From: Acinetobacter piscicola
GTDB taxonomy: Bacteria; Pseudomonadota; Gammaproteobacteria; Pseudomonadales; Moraxellaceae
Assembly (NCBI RefSeq): GCF_002233755.1
Contig: NZ_NIFO01000024.1
Coordinates: forward strand, 1 to 64,000
Length of the DNA: 64,000 bases
Direction: 5' to 3'
In this document: in pieces, positions 48,570 to 57,809 of the stretch
How the letters are laid out: each line of letters starts with the position of its first letter
Position numbering within the stretch: the stretch's first letter is position 1
Notes under the pieces: model-generated
What the model was told of the DNA's origin: nothing
Database searches by the model: none
What the model saw: only the letters and a program-made list of their open reading frames with translations
Made by a program: the position numbers and the translations under genes

Positions 48570-48601
48570 GTTATTTTCCTTGTCTTTATTTTCGCCAATA
48601 T

Positions 48602-49549
48602 TTACTTTGAAGCTCGCATATTATCTGGGAAAGCAGGTGCCTCTAAACGTGGTCCATCGTATTCTGGAATCGTACCAAACCGCGCATCTTGATTAATCCA
48701 TTGCTCAGTTGCAGCTTTCAACTCCTCTTGCGTACGACCAACAAAATTCCACCACAGTAGAATTGGTGATTCAAATGGCTCGCCACCAATCAACAATAAA
48801 CGTGAACCTTTATGCAGCTGTACTTCGATATGGCTAATACCAGGTTCTAGCACCACCATATTGTCACTGTCTAATTCATGACCATTGATGACCGCCTCAC
48901 CTTCTAACGCTAAGAATCCATATTCAAATTTAGGATTGAGCGGAATACGTGTACTGGTCGATTCTTTTGCATATAAATCAACACCAACCAATTCGGTATG
49001 TACTTTTACTGGAGAAATCGTGTCCTTGAATTCACCGACCAATACGGTAAATTCAACATTGTCCTGCTCAACGACAGGTAAGACTGGATAATGATCAAAC
49101 TGCGGTGCCATATTGATTCTATCGTCAGGTAAGGCAATCCAAAGTTGTGCCGCGTGCATTTTTGTTTCAGTTTCGGGTGCGACTTCAGTATGTGAAATAC
49201 CATGCCCTGCCGTCATTAGATTGACTTGTTTTGGTCGAATTAACTGCTCAGAACCAATACTGTCATTATGCATCATGGTTCCTTCAATCAACCATGTAAA
49301 GGTCTGCAACCCGATATGCGGATGTGGGCCAACATCTAAACCATCACCTTGGGGGAAAGTGACAGGACCAGCATGATCTAGAAAACACCATGCGCCAATC
49401 ATACGTTTTTGACGACTGGGTAAAGCGCGTTTAATAACAGTGCCTTTGCCTATTTCCGCAGAACGAATCTGAAAATCTTGTATGAATTGATTTACATATT
49501 TTTCACAATCATCAGAATTGGAAATTTCAGTATAGTTACTATTGGTCAT
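48602..49549 (-). CDS. Pirin family protein
   Basis: The 315-residue bicupin has the pirin metal-site motif DVGPHPHIGLQTFTWLIEG and the second His pair in AGHGISHTE. It has an N-terminal extension and a C-terminal cupin with HIEVQLHKGSRLLLIGGEP. Pirins act as redox or metal-dependent regulators, and some have quercetinase activity. It heads a minus-strand group of stress genes (pirin, OsmC). Confidence 0.93.
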   Translation of the reverse strand: MTNSNYTEISNSDDCEKYVNQFIQDFQIRSAEIGKGTVIKRALPSRQKRMIGAWCFLDHAGPVTFPQGDGLDVGPHPHIGLQTFTWLIEGTMMHNDSIGSEQLIRPKQVNLMTAGHGISHTEVAPETETKMHAAQLWIALPDDRINMAPQFDHYPVLPVVEQDNVEFTVLVGEFKDTISPVKVHTELVGVDLYAKESTSTRIPLNPKFEYGFLALEGEAVINGHELDSDNMVVLEPGISHIEVQLHKGSRLLLIGGEPFESPILLWWNFVGRTQEELKAATEQWINQDARFGTIPEYDGPRLEAPAFPDNMRASK

Positions 49550-49884
49550 TTTATTATCCTAAAGTTGTCCATCAGCTTAGGATGTCTAGGGGCTAATGGC
49601 AATGTATCTATCTTTAGATTATTCAATGCCAATAGTCCTTATTTAACATCATTTGATTGTATTGATCATAAAGGCTAAATCCGTATTAACCTATAACTAA
49701 CTTAATACGCTGAATATTATCTATAGGACAATAGTAGTTTTGTTTTTGTTGTAAATATTTTTTTATTTTAAGAATAAAAGCCTTTGTGTACAGCATATTT
49801 TTCTCAATCTTTGAGAGAGTAATCCATTACCCATTTTATATTTTAAATAAGACTATTTTGAATAGGCTTTGTCACTCAAAAGAA
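49550..49884. other. Non-coding gap upstream of pirin gene
   Basis: This 335-bp AT-rich stretch separates the pirin gene from the DUF2798 gene. It must hold the pirin promoter. I find no convincing small gene, RNA or hairpin terminator in it. Confidence 0.5.
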
Positions 49885-50169
49885 CTATTTGGGTACTTCT
49901 GGTGGCGTAAGATCTACAATTAAACCGGTTAATCGGCGAACGATTGGTAAGAATATCAGCACTGTTGGGTAGGCAATCGCCCATGAAAGCAGCCAAATGG
50001 GGAACCATTTGGAAAAGAATCCATCGATCACGCCTAGGTTTTTCCAAAGATTAAACATCGAAATTGCTGCACTCATTAGGCACGAAAGGAGTAATGGCAT
50101 AATCCAAGTTGCATATTTTGCAGGTAGTTTTGGAATCTTGCCAATCATCATGGTTTGGTTTTTCTGCAT
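49885..50169 (-). CDS. DUF2798 domain membrane protein
   Basis: The 94-residue protein has two transmembrane helices and the DUF2798 pattern: KYATWIMPLLLSCLMSAAIS, then WLLSWAIAYPTVLIFLPIVRRL. The function is unknown. It is the last of a three-gene unit with a DUF3861 gene and a PadR regulator, 38 bp after the former. Confidence 0.88.
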   Translation of the reverse strand: MQKNQTMMIGKIPKLPAKYATWIMPLLLSCLMSAAISMFNLWKNLGVIDGFFSKWFPIWLLSWAIAYPTVLIFLPIVRRLTGLIVDLTPPEVPK

Positions 50170-50207
50170 TTTCTTCTCATTCCATCAATATGTTTATTCA
50201 ACATGCG

Positions 50208-50504
50208 TTATTTCTTAACATGCTGTTTGAGGTGTTTCATAAACTGCCCAAACTGCGGTAAAAAATCTTTAAATAACGCATGATTTTTATTTTCTAACAT
50301 CACTTCTCCAAACAGCTTTAAACCGACTACAAAGGATTTCGTGGTTTGTTCATCAAATAATTCAGCTTGTTGTAGTCGTTGTAATATCACAAAAATATCG
50401 TCATGATTTCCGACATCAAATTCTAGTTTTTCTGTATAAGTGGATGGGTTGCCTTGTGCATCGGCAAGGTGTTGTACTGTGACATGGTATTGATGTTGTT
50501 TCAT
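50208..50504 (-). CDS. DUF3861 family protein
   Basis: The 98-residue soluble protein matches DUF3861 (HQYHVTVQHLADAQG, FDVGNHDDIFVILQR and FVVGLKLFGEVMLENK). The function is unknown. It lies between the PadR regulator (21 bp upstream) and the DUF2798 gene, so it is probably controlled by PadR. Confidence 0.88.
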   Translation of the reverse strand: MKQHQYHVTVQHLADAQGNPSTYTEKLEFDVGNHDDIFVILQRLQQAELFDEQTTKSFVVGLKLFGEVMLENKNHALFKDFLPQFGQFMKHLKQHVKK

Positions 50505-50525
50505 ATTCTTCTCTCGATTTCAGTT

Positions 50526-51017
50526 TTAAAGACGGGTGATTTCAACAGCCGCTTGATCAATTTTTTCAGCAATTTGTCGAACTTGCTCAGGGTTGAAATC
50601 TTGATTTTTCAGTTTTAAACGTAAGGATGTTTTTAAGTTTTCCATCGCACGATGTATATCTAAAAGTTGATCGTTGTTGTGTATCTCTCTTCGGGTTTGC
50701 AATTTTTCAAGTAGTTCTTGTGTGATCGTTTGCTGTTGTTGTAAATGTGCAATACCTGTCTGTGTAATATGATATTGCTTACGATCACTTTCCGTGGGTT
50801 CTACAGTGACAAAGCTCATATCTTCTAACCAATTCAGTGTTGGGTAGATTGTTCCCGCACTTGGGCTATACCCACCACCCACTAAATCACCAATTTCTTT
50901 AATGATTTCATAACCATGCTTCGGTGATTGTTGGATTAAATGCAAGACCAATAGCTTCATTCGCCCCGTTTCAAACAAACGCCCACGGCGCCCATGATGA
51001 TGCTGTTCTTCGATCAT
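50526..51017 (-). CDS. PadR family transcriptional regulator
   Basis: The 163-residue regulator has a winged helix with RMKLLVLHLIQQSPKHGYEIIKEI and SAGTIYPTLNWLED, and a C-terminal helical dimerisation part. A His/Arg-rich N-terminal start precedes it. It heads an operon with DUF3861 and DUF2798 genes and has a palindromic AT-rich site just upstream that probably serves in autoregulation. Confidence 0.93.
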   Translation of the reverse strand: MIEEQHHHGRRGRLFETGRMKLLVLHLIQQSPKHGYEIIKEIGDLVGGGYSPSAGTIYPTLNWLEDMSFVTVEPTESDRKQYHITQTGIAHLQQQQTITQELLEKLQTRREIHNNDQLLDIHRAMENLKTSLRLKLKNQDFNPEQVRQIAEKIDQAAVEITRL

Positions 51018-51049
51018 TTGCTTTTACATCTGTATCTTTAATGGCTATT

Positions 51050-51070
51050 AAGATATATCTTAATATATCT
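51050..51070. promoter_or_regulatory. Candidate PadR operator
   Basis: AAGATATATCTT is a perfect 12-bp palindrome that overlaps a second inverted repeat (AGATATAT, 4-base spacer, ATATATCT). It is centred about 43 bp upstream of the padR-type start. Position and symmetry fit an autoregulatory operator; the assignment is inferred. Confidence 0.5.
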
Positions 51071-51229
51071 TTTGTAAAGTTGGGATGTGAAAATAGATTT
51101 CAATATTTTGATAAATAATGAATTTAAGGGATAAGATATAAGAGCTCTGAGAAATTTTTAGTAATATAAAAAATTAAGATGCGTTTTAGATAATACCCAT
51201 TATGTTACATGAGAATTCTAGAGTTTTAT

Positions 51230-51691
51230 TCATATCCAATCTATAGGCTTACTACAGGCTTGAATTAATATATTTTCCAAATCATTAGTATCACCATAGA
51301 TCAGAACCATTTCTATACATGTTGCTAGATATACCCTAGCCTGTTTTTCATAGAAGGTTTTTTTCAAAACTTCTTGTTGATTCTCAGGAATAATATTTGG
51401 AGCTAAATTCATGATTAATAATACAAAGTTAGATTTACTTAACCCTGGTTTAAGCATTAAAGTTCTAAGCTGGCTTAAAGAAATAACGTTAAGCTTTTCA
51501 AGAATAGTACCAGCTTGAATTACTAGGCTATAACTCATTCTTTCTCTATTATTTTGTGTAGAGCTATTAGATATAATTGCCCACTCAGGCATAGGTCTTA
51601 GAGTTTTCTCATCAGCGTCTTTATGCTTTTTGAAGTAAGAAGAAATGACTAAATACAAAACTATACTAGCTACAATTATCCCAATTATCAT
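51230..51691 (-). CDS. Hypothetical membrane-anchored protein
   Basis: The 153-residue product has an N-terminal transmembrane helix (about residues 2-18) and a soluble helical domain. I recognise no family. It starts 10 bp after another small membrane-anchored gene. The pair is more AT-rich than the flanking core genes and lies directly downstream of guaA. Confidence 0.6.
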   Translation of the reverse strand: MIIGIIVASIVLYLVISSYFKKHKDADEKTLRPMPEWAIISNSSTQNNRERMSYSLVIQAGTILEKLNVISLSQLRTLMLKPGLSKSNFVLLIMNLAPNIIPENQQEVLKKTFYEKQARVYLATCIEMVLIYGDTNDLENILIQACSKPIDWI

Positions 51692-51701
51692 TATTCTCCC
51701 C

Positions 51702-52037
51702 TTAATTTATAGTTGAAACACCAATAACAAGCTGATTATTGATAAATTTAGTTGCAAATACCTTGTAATTTACATTATTTATTTGGGTTGTAAATATAAC
51801 AGAATCTTGTTTTCTTTCTAAAATATGGATGTTGTAATTTCTATTAATGTAGTTTTCCAAATCCGAATAGAAAACATCGTCAAAAGAAATTGTTGGATTT
51901 TGAGGGTTAGTGAATTTATATGTGTATTCAATTAACTTAGAAATATTTTTTACTTTATGCTTTTTTTTCTTAATTTTAAAGAAAACAATCATAGCAATAA
52001 TAGATAAAATAAATATGAAAAATTCCATGAGTATCAT
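51702..52037 (-). CDS. Hypothetical membrane-anchored protein
   Basis: The 111-residue product has an N-terminal transmembrane helix (about residues 4-22), a Lys-rich stop-transfer segment and a small mixed domain. No family is recognised. A second ATG three codons later (52028) is also possible. It forms a probable two-gene unit with the downstream gene. Confidence 0.6.
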   Translation of the reverse strand: MILMEFFIFILSIIAMIVFFKIKKKKHKVKNISKLIEYTYKFTNPQNPTISFDDVFYSDLENYINRNYNIHILERKQDSVIFTTQINNVNYKVFATKFINNQLVIGVSTIN

Positions 52038-52119
52038 TTATAAACTTTAAAATGACATAATACCGCTTATGTAAAACATTTAAAAAATTAAATATTCAAT
52101 TTTCCACTCCCAAACAACG

Positions 52120-52149
52120 AAAAGCCGACTTTTTCCTAAGTCGGCTTTT
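52120..52149 (-). terminator. Rho-independent terminator after guaA
   Basis: AAAAGCCGACTT and AAGTCGGCTTTT form a long stem with a 6-base loop, about 80 bp beyond the guaA stop. The trailing T run is short, but the stem is GC-rich, and A/T flanks on both sides allow bidirectional use. Confidence 0.7.
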
Positions 52150-52186
52150 CAATTAAAATCCCACTGCCGCGCGCAGAGCGCTTGGC

Positions 52187-52230
52187 GTAAAACTGGCAAG
52201 CAGCGTTGCTGCTTGAAACCCCAGTTTTAC
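52187..52230 (-). repeat. Nested hairpin overlapping the guaA stop codon
   Basis: GTAAAACTGG (52187-52196) and CCAGTTTTAC (52221-52230) form a perfect 10-bp outer stem that encloses an inner AAGCAGC/GCTGCTT stem. The right arm contains the guaA stop codon. On the minus strand a GC-rich segment with further short repeats and then the terminator follow. Confidence 0.65.
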
Positions 52231-53795
52231 TCCCATTCAATCGTTGCTGGTGGCTTAGAAGAAACGTCATACACCACACGAGAAACATCTTTGATCTCGT
52301 TCATGATACGAGTCGAAATTTTATCCACAAGATCGTAAGGAAGATGTGCAAAACGCGCTGTCATAAAGTCTACAGTTTCCACTGCACGAAGTGCGATGAC
52401 CCATGCATAACGACGACCATCACCCACCACACCTACAGATTTCACAGGTTGGAATACAGCAAAGGCTTGCGCAGTCTTATCATACCAACCACTTGCACGA
52501 AGCTCTTGCATAAAGATGTCATCTGCAAGACGTAAAATGTCTGCATATTCTTTTTTCACTTCACCCAAAATACGCACGCCCAAACCTGGACCTGGGAATG
52601 GATGACGATAAAGCATTTCATGCGGTAAACCCAAAGTAGTCCCTAAACGACGTACTTCATCTTTAAACAAATCACGAATCGGCTCAACCAATTCAAAAGC
52701 TAAATCTTCTGGTAAACCACCCACATTATGGTGTGATTTAATCACATGCGCTTTACCATTTTTAGTCGCAGCAGATTCGATTACATCTGGGTAAATTGTC
52801 CCTTGTGCAAGGAAGTTTACGCCATCAAGCTTACGTGCTTCTTCAGCAAAAACTTCGATGAATTCACGACCAATAATTTTACGTTTTTTCTCAGGATCAA
52901 CTTCACCTGCAAGCGCAGTTAAGAAACGCTCTTCAGCATCAGCACGAATCACTCGGATACCCATGTTTTTCGCAAACATGTCCATCACTTGCTCGCCTTC
53001 ATTTAAACGAAGTAAGCCATTGTCTACAAATACACAAGTCAGTTGGTCGCCAATCGCTTTATGTAAAAGTGCAGCAACAACAGATGAATCCACGCCACCT
53101 GAAAGACCTAACAGAACTTTTTGATCACCAATTTGCTGACGTAATTGTTCAACACGTAAGTCAATGATGTTTTCCGAGTTCCAAAGATTACGACAACCAC
53201 AAATGCTATGTACAAAGTTAGACAATAACTCTGCACCTTTTGCAGTATGTGTAACTTCAGGATGGAACTGTACACCATAGAAACGGCGAGCTTCATCACT
53301 CACTGCTGCAAATGGGCAACTTGGCGTGCTTGCTGTAACTTTAAAACCTGCTGGAATCGCGCTCACTTTGTCGCCATGGCTCATCCAAACATTGAGTTTG
53401 TTGTCACCATCATTCAAATCACCAAGCAATTGATCACGCTCTAAAACGTCAACAGCTGCATAACCAAATTCATGAACTGTACCTGGCTCTACTTTACCGC
53501 CAAGTTGTTCTGACATGGTTTGTAAACCATAGCAAATACCCAATACAGGTACACCTAAATTGAATACAACTTCTGGCGCACGTGGACTGCCTTCTTCATG
53601 CACACTTTCAGGGCCACCTGATAGGATGATACCGTTAGGGTTAAATGCACGAATGTCTTCTTCAGACATATCAAAAGCATACATTTCAGAATATACACCA
53701 GCTTCACGTACACGGCGTGCAATAAGCTGGCTATATTGAGAACCAAAATCCAAGATGAGGATACGGTCTTCAGTAATTTGAGTATTGGTAGTCAT
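52227..53795 (-). CDS. guaA: GMP synthase (glutamine-hydrolysing)
   Basis: The 522-residue enzyme converts XMP to GMP. It has an N-terminal class I glutamine amidotransferase domain (nucleophile Cys in GICYGLQ, and a catalytic His/Glu pair in FHPEV) and a PP-loop ATP pyrophosphatase domain (LSGGVDSSV). The C-terminal dimerisation domain ends in the conserved TIEWE. The start is set at 53795 ([20 protein letters not shown]) rather than 13 codons upstream, by homology with the family N-terminus. Confidence 0.97.
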   Translation of the reverse strand: MTTNTQITEDRILILDFGSQYSQLIARRVREAGVYSEMYAFDMSEEDIRAFNPNGIILSGGPESVHEEGSPRAPEVVFNLGVPVLGICYGLQTMSEQLGGKVEPGTVHEFGYAAVDVLERDQLLGDLNDGDNKLNVWMSHGDKVSAIPAGFKVTASTPSCPFAAVSDEARRFYGVQFHPEVTHTAKGAELLSNFVHSICGCRNLWNSENIIDLRVEQLRQQIGDQKVLLGLSGGVDSSVVAALLHKAIGDQLTCVFVDNGLLRLNEGEQVMDMFAKNMGIRVIRADAEERFLTALAGEVDPEKKRKIIGREFIEVFAEEARKLDGVNFLAQGTIYPDVIESAATKNGKAHVIKSHHNVGGLPEDLAFELVEPIRDLFKDEVRRLGTTLGLPHEMLYRHPFPGPGLGVRILGEVKKEYADILRLADDIFMQELRASGWYDKTAQAFAVFQPVKSVGVVGDGRRYAWVIALRAVETVDFMTARFAHLPYDLVDKISTRIMNEIKDVSRVVYDVSSKPPATIEWE

Positions 53796-53968
53796 GGGTA
53801 AACAACTATGCAGGCAAATGAATATAAGCGCCATATTCTATCATTTTTATACGCTAGACGCACACCATTCCATCAACTTCACTAGATTTTCAAAATTTAT
53901 TGAATATTATTCAGAAGTTGCTCATTCCTTTTGAGTGATTTCAATCGACTTGAATTGAATTAAGAACA

Positions 53969-53997
53969 TAAAAAAGCCAGATAAAAATCTGGCCTTC
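53969..53997 (-). terminator. Rho-independent terminator after doxX-type gene
   Basis: AAGCCAGAT and ATCTGGCCTT form a 9-bp stem with a 4-base loop. On the minus strand six Ts follow. It lies 25 bp after the stop of the DoxX-type gene. Confidence 0.8.
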
Positions 53998-54021
53998 ATC
54001 AAAAAAATTAGAATTTAAAAA

Positions 54022-54438
54022 TTATTTTTCAATCACATGATCAAGACTGAATTTACCTGCGCCATGTAACATTAAGAAGAATAGACCACCCGCCATTGCT
54101 AAATTTTTCATAAAATTAATCATGTCTTGCGCACCATCATGGAATATAAATGCAGTAATAATACTAAATAGACCCAAGCCAAAAGCAGCAAAGCGTGCTT
54201 GAAAGCCAAATAACAAGGCTAAGCCACCTCCAAATTCAACTAAAATGGTTAACGGTAATAAAGCTCCTGGTACACCCATCGACTCCATATAACCTACTGT
54301 TGCTGCATAACCTGTGATTTTCCCCCAACCAGCAGCTAGAAAAATAAATGCGATAAGTAAACGTGCAATTAAAGCTAAAGCACCATCCGTATTTGGTTGA
54401 CTGACGATGTTTTTTACGATGACATTTGGATTAAACAT
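54022..54438 (-). CDS. DoxX family membrane protein
   Basis: The 138-residue protein has four transmembrane helices and the DoxX pattern (LIARLLIAFIFLAAGWGKITGYAATVGYM, then GGGLALLFGFQARFAA). Members are linked to redox and sulfur stress responses. It is a single-gene unit ended by a strong terminator. Confidence 0.9.
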   Translation of the reverse strand: MFNPNVIVKNIVSQPNTDGALALIARLLIAFIFLAAGWGKITGYAATVGYMESMGVPGALLPLTILVEFGGGLALLFGFQARFAAFGLGLFSIITAFIFHDGAQDMINFMKNLAMAGGLFFLMLHGAGKFSLDHVIEK

Positions 54439-54645
54439 TTTGTGACCCTTTTTGAATTTGTCTAAAATATGTACTCATATTAGCGCTGTTTAAAAATTTT
54501 AGAAATACTCATAATCATACTCATCGTCTTATAAATAGAACGCTTAAAAAGTTTAATTTTTGCCTTTAATTATTTACGTTTTAATACTGACTTTCACAGC
54601 ACACACTGCTAGGATTTGTGCACAATTTCGCATAGTTTTTGCCTT

Positions 54646-55296
54646 ATGGATCTGATTGATTTTATTTTGCACGTAGATGAACACCTCTTTGAATTTATTA
54701 CCAATTATGGGGTATGGGTTTACGGTATTTTGTTTCTGATTATTTTTGTAGAAACGGGTTTGGTCGTTATGCCTTTCCTACCGGGGGATAGTTTACTTTT
54801 TGCAGCTGGTGCATTGGCAGCGTCAACAGGTGCAATGGATCCTGTTGTTTTGATTATTTTGCTTTTTATTGCCGCAGTACTGGGCGATACGGTGAATTAT
54901 CATATAGGTAAATATATCGGCCCTCGAGTTTTCGAGATCGAATCAAGATTTATCAATAAAGAACATTTGGTTAAAACATCTCAGTTTTTTGATCGCCATG
55001 GTGGAAAAACCATTATCTTTGCCCGCTTTATTCCTTTTGCACGTACCTTTGCGCCTTTCGTTGCAGGTGCGAGTAGCATGAATTACAAATTCTTCCTGAC
55101 TTATAATGTGATTGGTGCAATTTGTTGGGTTGGTTCATTTATTACATTGGGCTATTTATTCGGTAATATGCCGATTGTCAAAGATAATTTTACCCATTTA
55201 ATTTTCGGTATTATTATTATCAGCGTTTTACCTGGAATTATTGGTTATATACGCCATAAGTTTTTTGATAAGAATAAAGGTGCTGTGCATAAATAA
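54646..55296 (+). CDS. DedA family membrane protein
   Basis: The 216-residue protein (start at 54646, MDLIDFILHVDEH) has the DedA/VTT core: FVETGLVVMPFLPGDSLLFAAGALAA, then FARFIPFARTFAPFVAGASSM with the conserved Arg residues. DedA proteins act in undecaprenyl phosphate or lipid recycling and envelope homeostasis. The open frame runs 10 codons further upstream, but that start matches the family poorly. Confidence 0.93.
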   Translation: MDLIDFILHVDEHLFEFITNYGVWVYGILFLIIFVETGLVVMPFLPGDSLLFAAGALAASTGAMDPVVLIILLFIAAVLGDTVNYHIGKYIGPRVFEIESRFINKEHLVKTSQFFDRHGGKTIIFARFIPFARTFAPFVAGASSMNYKFFLTYNVIGAICWVGSFITLGYLFGNMPIVKDNFTHLIFGIIIISVLPGIIGYIRHKFFDKNKGAVHK

Positions 55297-55339
55297 GCAA
55301 TTCTGCTCAAATACAGACAAAATATAGAAACACAAATAC

Positions 55340-55370
55340 AAAAAGCCGATGTTTATTCATCGGCTTTTTT
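55340..55370 (+). terminator. Bidirectional Rho-independent terminator
   Basis: AAAAAGCCGATG and CATCGGCTTTTTT form a strong stem with a 6-base loop and T tracts on both strands. It serves the convergent DedA gene and the lipoprotein gene at 55417. Confidence 0.9.
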
Positions 55371-55416
55371 ATTTAAATCAAAAGATAAAATTCATAAATA
55401 TTGATTTATAAAAAGA

Positions 55417-55845
55417 TTACTTCTGAGCAACTTGGCGTTTCGGTACATAAGGACAATTTTTAAACTGAGCAGCTTGAGACAAAGCATCTTGCTCACCATA
55501 AAGACGAGACAATTCTGTATTTTTGGTATTGGAAGATTGTCCCATATTCACAGAAATACTTGGACCTATTCCCCAGCCACCGCCACTGCCCCAACCGCCA
55601 CCAAGACCGAGGCCTACACCAACGCCTGTACTTTTTGCAGGTTGAACGCCATTGTTAATATACTGCTGGATACGGTCAAACTCTCCCGCCAACTGCGCAC
55701 AATTCATGGCTTGATATTGCGTTGGAGACACATAGGTCGGTTTTACCGTTGTTGCACAAGCTGTGACTAGAATCGTCGTCGCTGCAACTGCAGATAGCTT
55801 TATTAATTTAGCGAATTTATAAGCAACCGTATTCGAAGTATTCAT
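55417..55845 (-). CDS. Glycine-rich lipoprotein
   Basis: The 142-residue product has a lipoprotein signal with lipobox VTAC (about residue 29), then a segment with two Cys. A Gly-rich stretch (GVGVGLGLGGGWGSGGGWG) follows and the C-terminus ends NCPYVPKRQ. The function is unknown. It follows the orphan ParA gene by 13 bp in the same direction, suggesting co-transcription. Confidence 0.8.
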   Translation of the reverse strand: MNTSNTVAYKFAKLIKLSAVAATTILVTACATTVKPTYVSPTQYQAMNCAQLAGEFDRIQQYINNGVQPAKSTGVGVGLGLGGGWGSGGGWGIGPSISVNMGQSSNTKNTELSRLYGEQDALSQAAQFKNCPYVPKRQVAQK

Positions 55846-55858
55846 ATATTTCTCGATC

Positions 55859-56695
55859 TTATTTCTTATCTATCTCATTGAACAACGCCTGATAGGCTTG
55901 AGTCAATTTATGATCTGTAGCCAAATGAATTAATGGAAGATTTTTATGATGCGACTCTTTCATCAATACTGAAGGTGGCAACATATTTTCCAAAACAGGC
56001 AAGCCTTCATCTTTTAACTGCTGTACCACTTCACGCGGTAATTTTGCTTGTGCTTGAAATTGATTAACCACAATTCCTTCGATTTCAAGACGTTGATTAT
56101 GATCATCTTGGGTTTCGATCACATTTTCAATCAATGTTTGTAAAGCACGTTTTGAGAATACATCACAATCGAATGGAATCAACACTCGATCTGCCGAAAT
56201 GAGTGCAGATAATGTAAAGAAGTTAAATGCAGGCGGTGTATCGATATAAATACGATCGTATTGCCCTACTAGGCTTTGAATAGAATCACGTAGCTTGTAA
56301 ATCTTATGTTTAGATTCTAGAGCATGCTCTAAATTACCCAAACTTGGGCTTGCAGGTAATACATCTAAATCTTTAAAAGGTGAACGATGAATATATTGCT
56401 CAAAACCTTTATTTTTAGATTTTAATAAAGAGCCAATGGCATTACCAATTAAACCTTTTTGCTGATTATTTCCCAATACATCGTCATAAAAATTTTCAAT
56501 ATTCGGTTCTAATGCAGTTTTATCTGCTGAATAGGTCGCATCATCACCCAAAAGATATTGGCTTGAGTTGGCTTGTGGATCTAAATCAATCACTAAAGTT
56601 TTAAAACCTTGATAAGCACTAATAGCCGCCAGATTGACCGCAATACTTGACTTCCCGACACCGCCTTTTTGATTAAATACCACACGAGTCAACAT
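55859..56695 (-). CDS. ParA family ATPase, no ParB partner
   Basis: The 278-residue protein has a deviant Walker A QKGGVGKSS (residues 9-17), LVIDLDPQANSSQYLLGD and IYIDTPPAFNFF. These features belong to Soj/ParA-type ATPases that position DNA or protein cargo. No ParB gene or parS-like site is near. Orphan ParAs may position other cell-envelope or protein complexes. It is upstream of the Gly-rich lipoprotein gene in one unit. Confidence 0.92.
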   Translation of the reverse strand: MLTRVVFNQKGGVGKSSIAVNLAAISAYQGFKTLVIDLDPQANSSQYLLGDDATYSADKTALEPNIENFYDDVLGNNQQKGLIGNAIGSLLKSKNKGFEQYIHRSPFKDLDVLPASPSLGNLEHALESKHKIYKLRDSIQSLVGQYDRIYIDTPPAFNFFTLSALISADRVLIPFDCDVFSKRALQTLIENVIETQDDHNQRLEIEGIVVNQFQAQAKLPREVVQQLKDEGLPVLENMLPPSVLMKESHHKNLPLIHLATDHKLTQAYQALFNEIDKK

Positions 56696-56781
56696 ACAAT
56701 TTTTCCCAAAATGTCTTTATTTTTAAGCCTGTATATAGTTTAACCTAGACACTATATAACTGTGAAATTCATGTCTAACAA

Positions 56782-57174
56782 TCAGCCAAAAACTGGTTTA
56801 ATCATCACTAAAGCGATCAGCCCAATAAAAGCAATCGCCCCAACGACAATACCTGCACGGCGTTGTGCGAGAAGAATATTCTCATCTTTTTTATAGGCTT
56901 TAATTTGCGATGACAGTAATACAAGAAAAAGTATTATTTTTGCGTAAAACCACGGTTGTACATTAAAGTGGTTCATAAACAGTAAAACAACACCTGTAAC
57001 GACCACAACCGTATAGCTTAAGTGTTGCAACGCAACAAAAGCCACCCGACCATTTGGATTCGGCTGTTGCCCCTGTGTTCCAACAAATAATGTTAATGCG
57101 CGTAATACAAAAACCAATAGTGCCAATGCAACACTGGTCATGTGAATAATTTTTACGATTAAATGTGCATCCAT
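56782..57174 (-). CDS. SirB2 family protein
   Basis: The 130-residue protein has four transmembrane helices and the SirB pattern: HLIVKIIHMTSVALALLVFVLRALT, then HLSYTVVVVTGVVLLF. The function is unknown. It follows the BolA-type gene by 16 bp. Confidence 0.88.
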   Translation of the reverse strand: MDAHLIVKIIHMTSVALALLVFVLRALTLFVGTQGQQPNPNGRVAFVALQHLSYTVVVVTGVVLLFMNHFNVQPWFYAKIILFLVLLSSQIKAYKKDENILLAQRRAGIVVGAIAFIGLIALVMIKPVFG

Positions 57175-57190
57175 TTTATGACCCTAAATC

Positions 57191-57499
57191 TTAAACTTTA
57201 GGTGCATGAGCACATTCAGGACTTGCAGGCGCTTGACCTTGCCATTCACTTGGAATATAGGCATGAATTGCTAAAGCGTGAATTTTTTCAGGGCTAAGTA
57301 ATGCTTTCGCAACGGCATAAACTTTTTGATGACGCTGCACTAAACGCAAGCCTGCAAATTGCTCACTCACAATGACCACTTTAAAATGTGATTCTTTACC
57401 TGGGAAATATCCACCATGACCAGCAGACTCATTGATAACTTCTAAATGTGTAGGTTCGAGCAAGTTTAATTGCTCTGTGAGTTGTTGTTCTAGGTTCAT
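57191..57499 (-). CDS. BolA family protein
   Basis: The 102-residue protein has the BolA fold signature: LEVINESAGHGGYFPGKESHFKVVIVSEQFAG and RHQKVYAVAKALLSPEKIHALAIHAY. BolA proteins pair with monothiol glutaredoxins in iron-sulfur trafficking and stress response. It lies just upstream of sirB2, probably in one unit. Confidence 0.92.
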   Translation of the reverse strand: MNLEQQLTEQLNLLEPTHLEVINESAGHGGYFPGKESHFKVVIVSEQFAGLRLVQRHQKVYAVAKALLSPEKIHALAIHAYIPSEWQGQAPASPECAHAPKV

Positions 57500-57696
57500 G
57501 TTGTACCCCCAAAATTTATCTTGATCTCGCTTTAGTATAACGGATTATCTTTATTTCGCTTGGTTGATTCGCAATGCTTTTGCTTCGTTTTGGGTAAAGT
57601 AAGTTAAACCAAATGCTAGAAATTCAATTTTTTTACTTTTTTTTAATAAATATGTCTTTATTTTATGCAATTAGTCGTCGACTTTGCAGAAAAATC

Positions 57697-57724
57697 TTGA
57701 CCCTACTATCTGTTGCTGTATTAT
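57697..57724 (+). promoter_or_regulatory. Promoter of the tRNA-Gly array
   Basis: TTGACC (57697-57702) and TATTAT (57719-57724) are separated by 16 bp and lie 10 bp upstream of the first tRNA-Gly. This is the only clear promoter for the six genes, so they are probably one precursor transcript. Confidence 0.75.
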
Positions 57725-57733
57725 ACACCGCAT

Positions 57734-57809
57734 GCGGGAATAGCTCAGTTGGTAGAGCATAACCTTGCCAAGGTTGGGGTCGGGAGTTCGAGTCTCCTTT
57801 CCCGCTCAA
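57734..57809 (+). tRNA. tRNA-Gly(GCC), copy 1
   Basis: A full cloverleaf is visible: GCGGGAA/TTCCCGC acceptor stem, GCTC/GAGC D arm, and anticodon loop TTGCCAA with anticodon GCC. The TTCGAGT T-loop is followed by discriminator T at 57806. The 3' end reads TCAA rather than TCCA, so this copy does not fully encode CCA and would need CCA addition by the nucleotidyltransferase. Confidence 0.97.
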
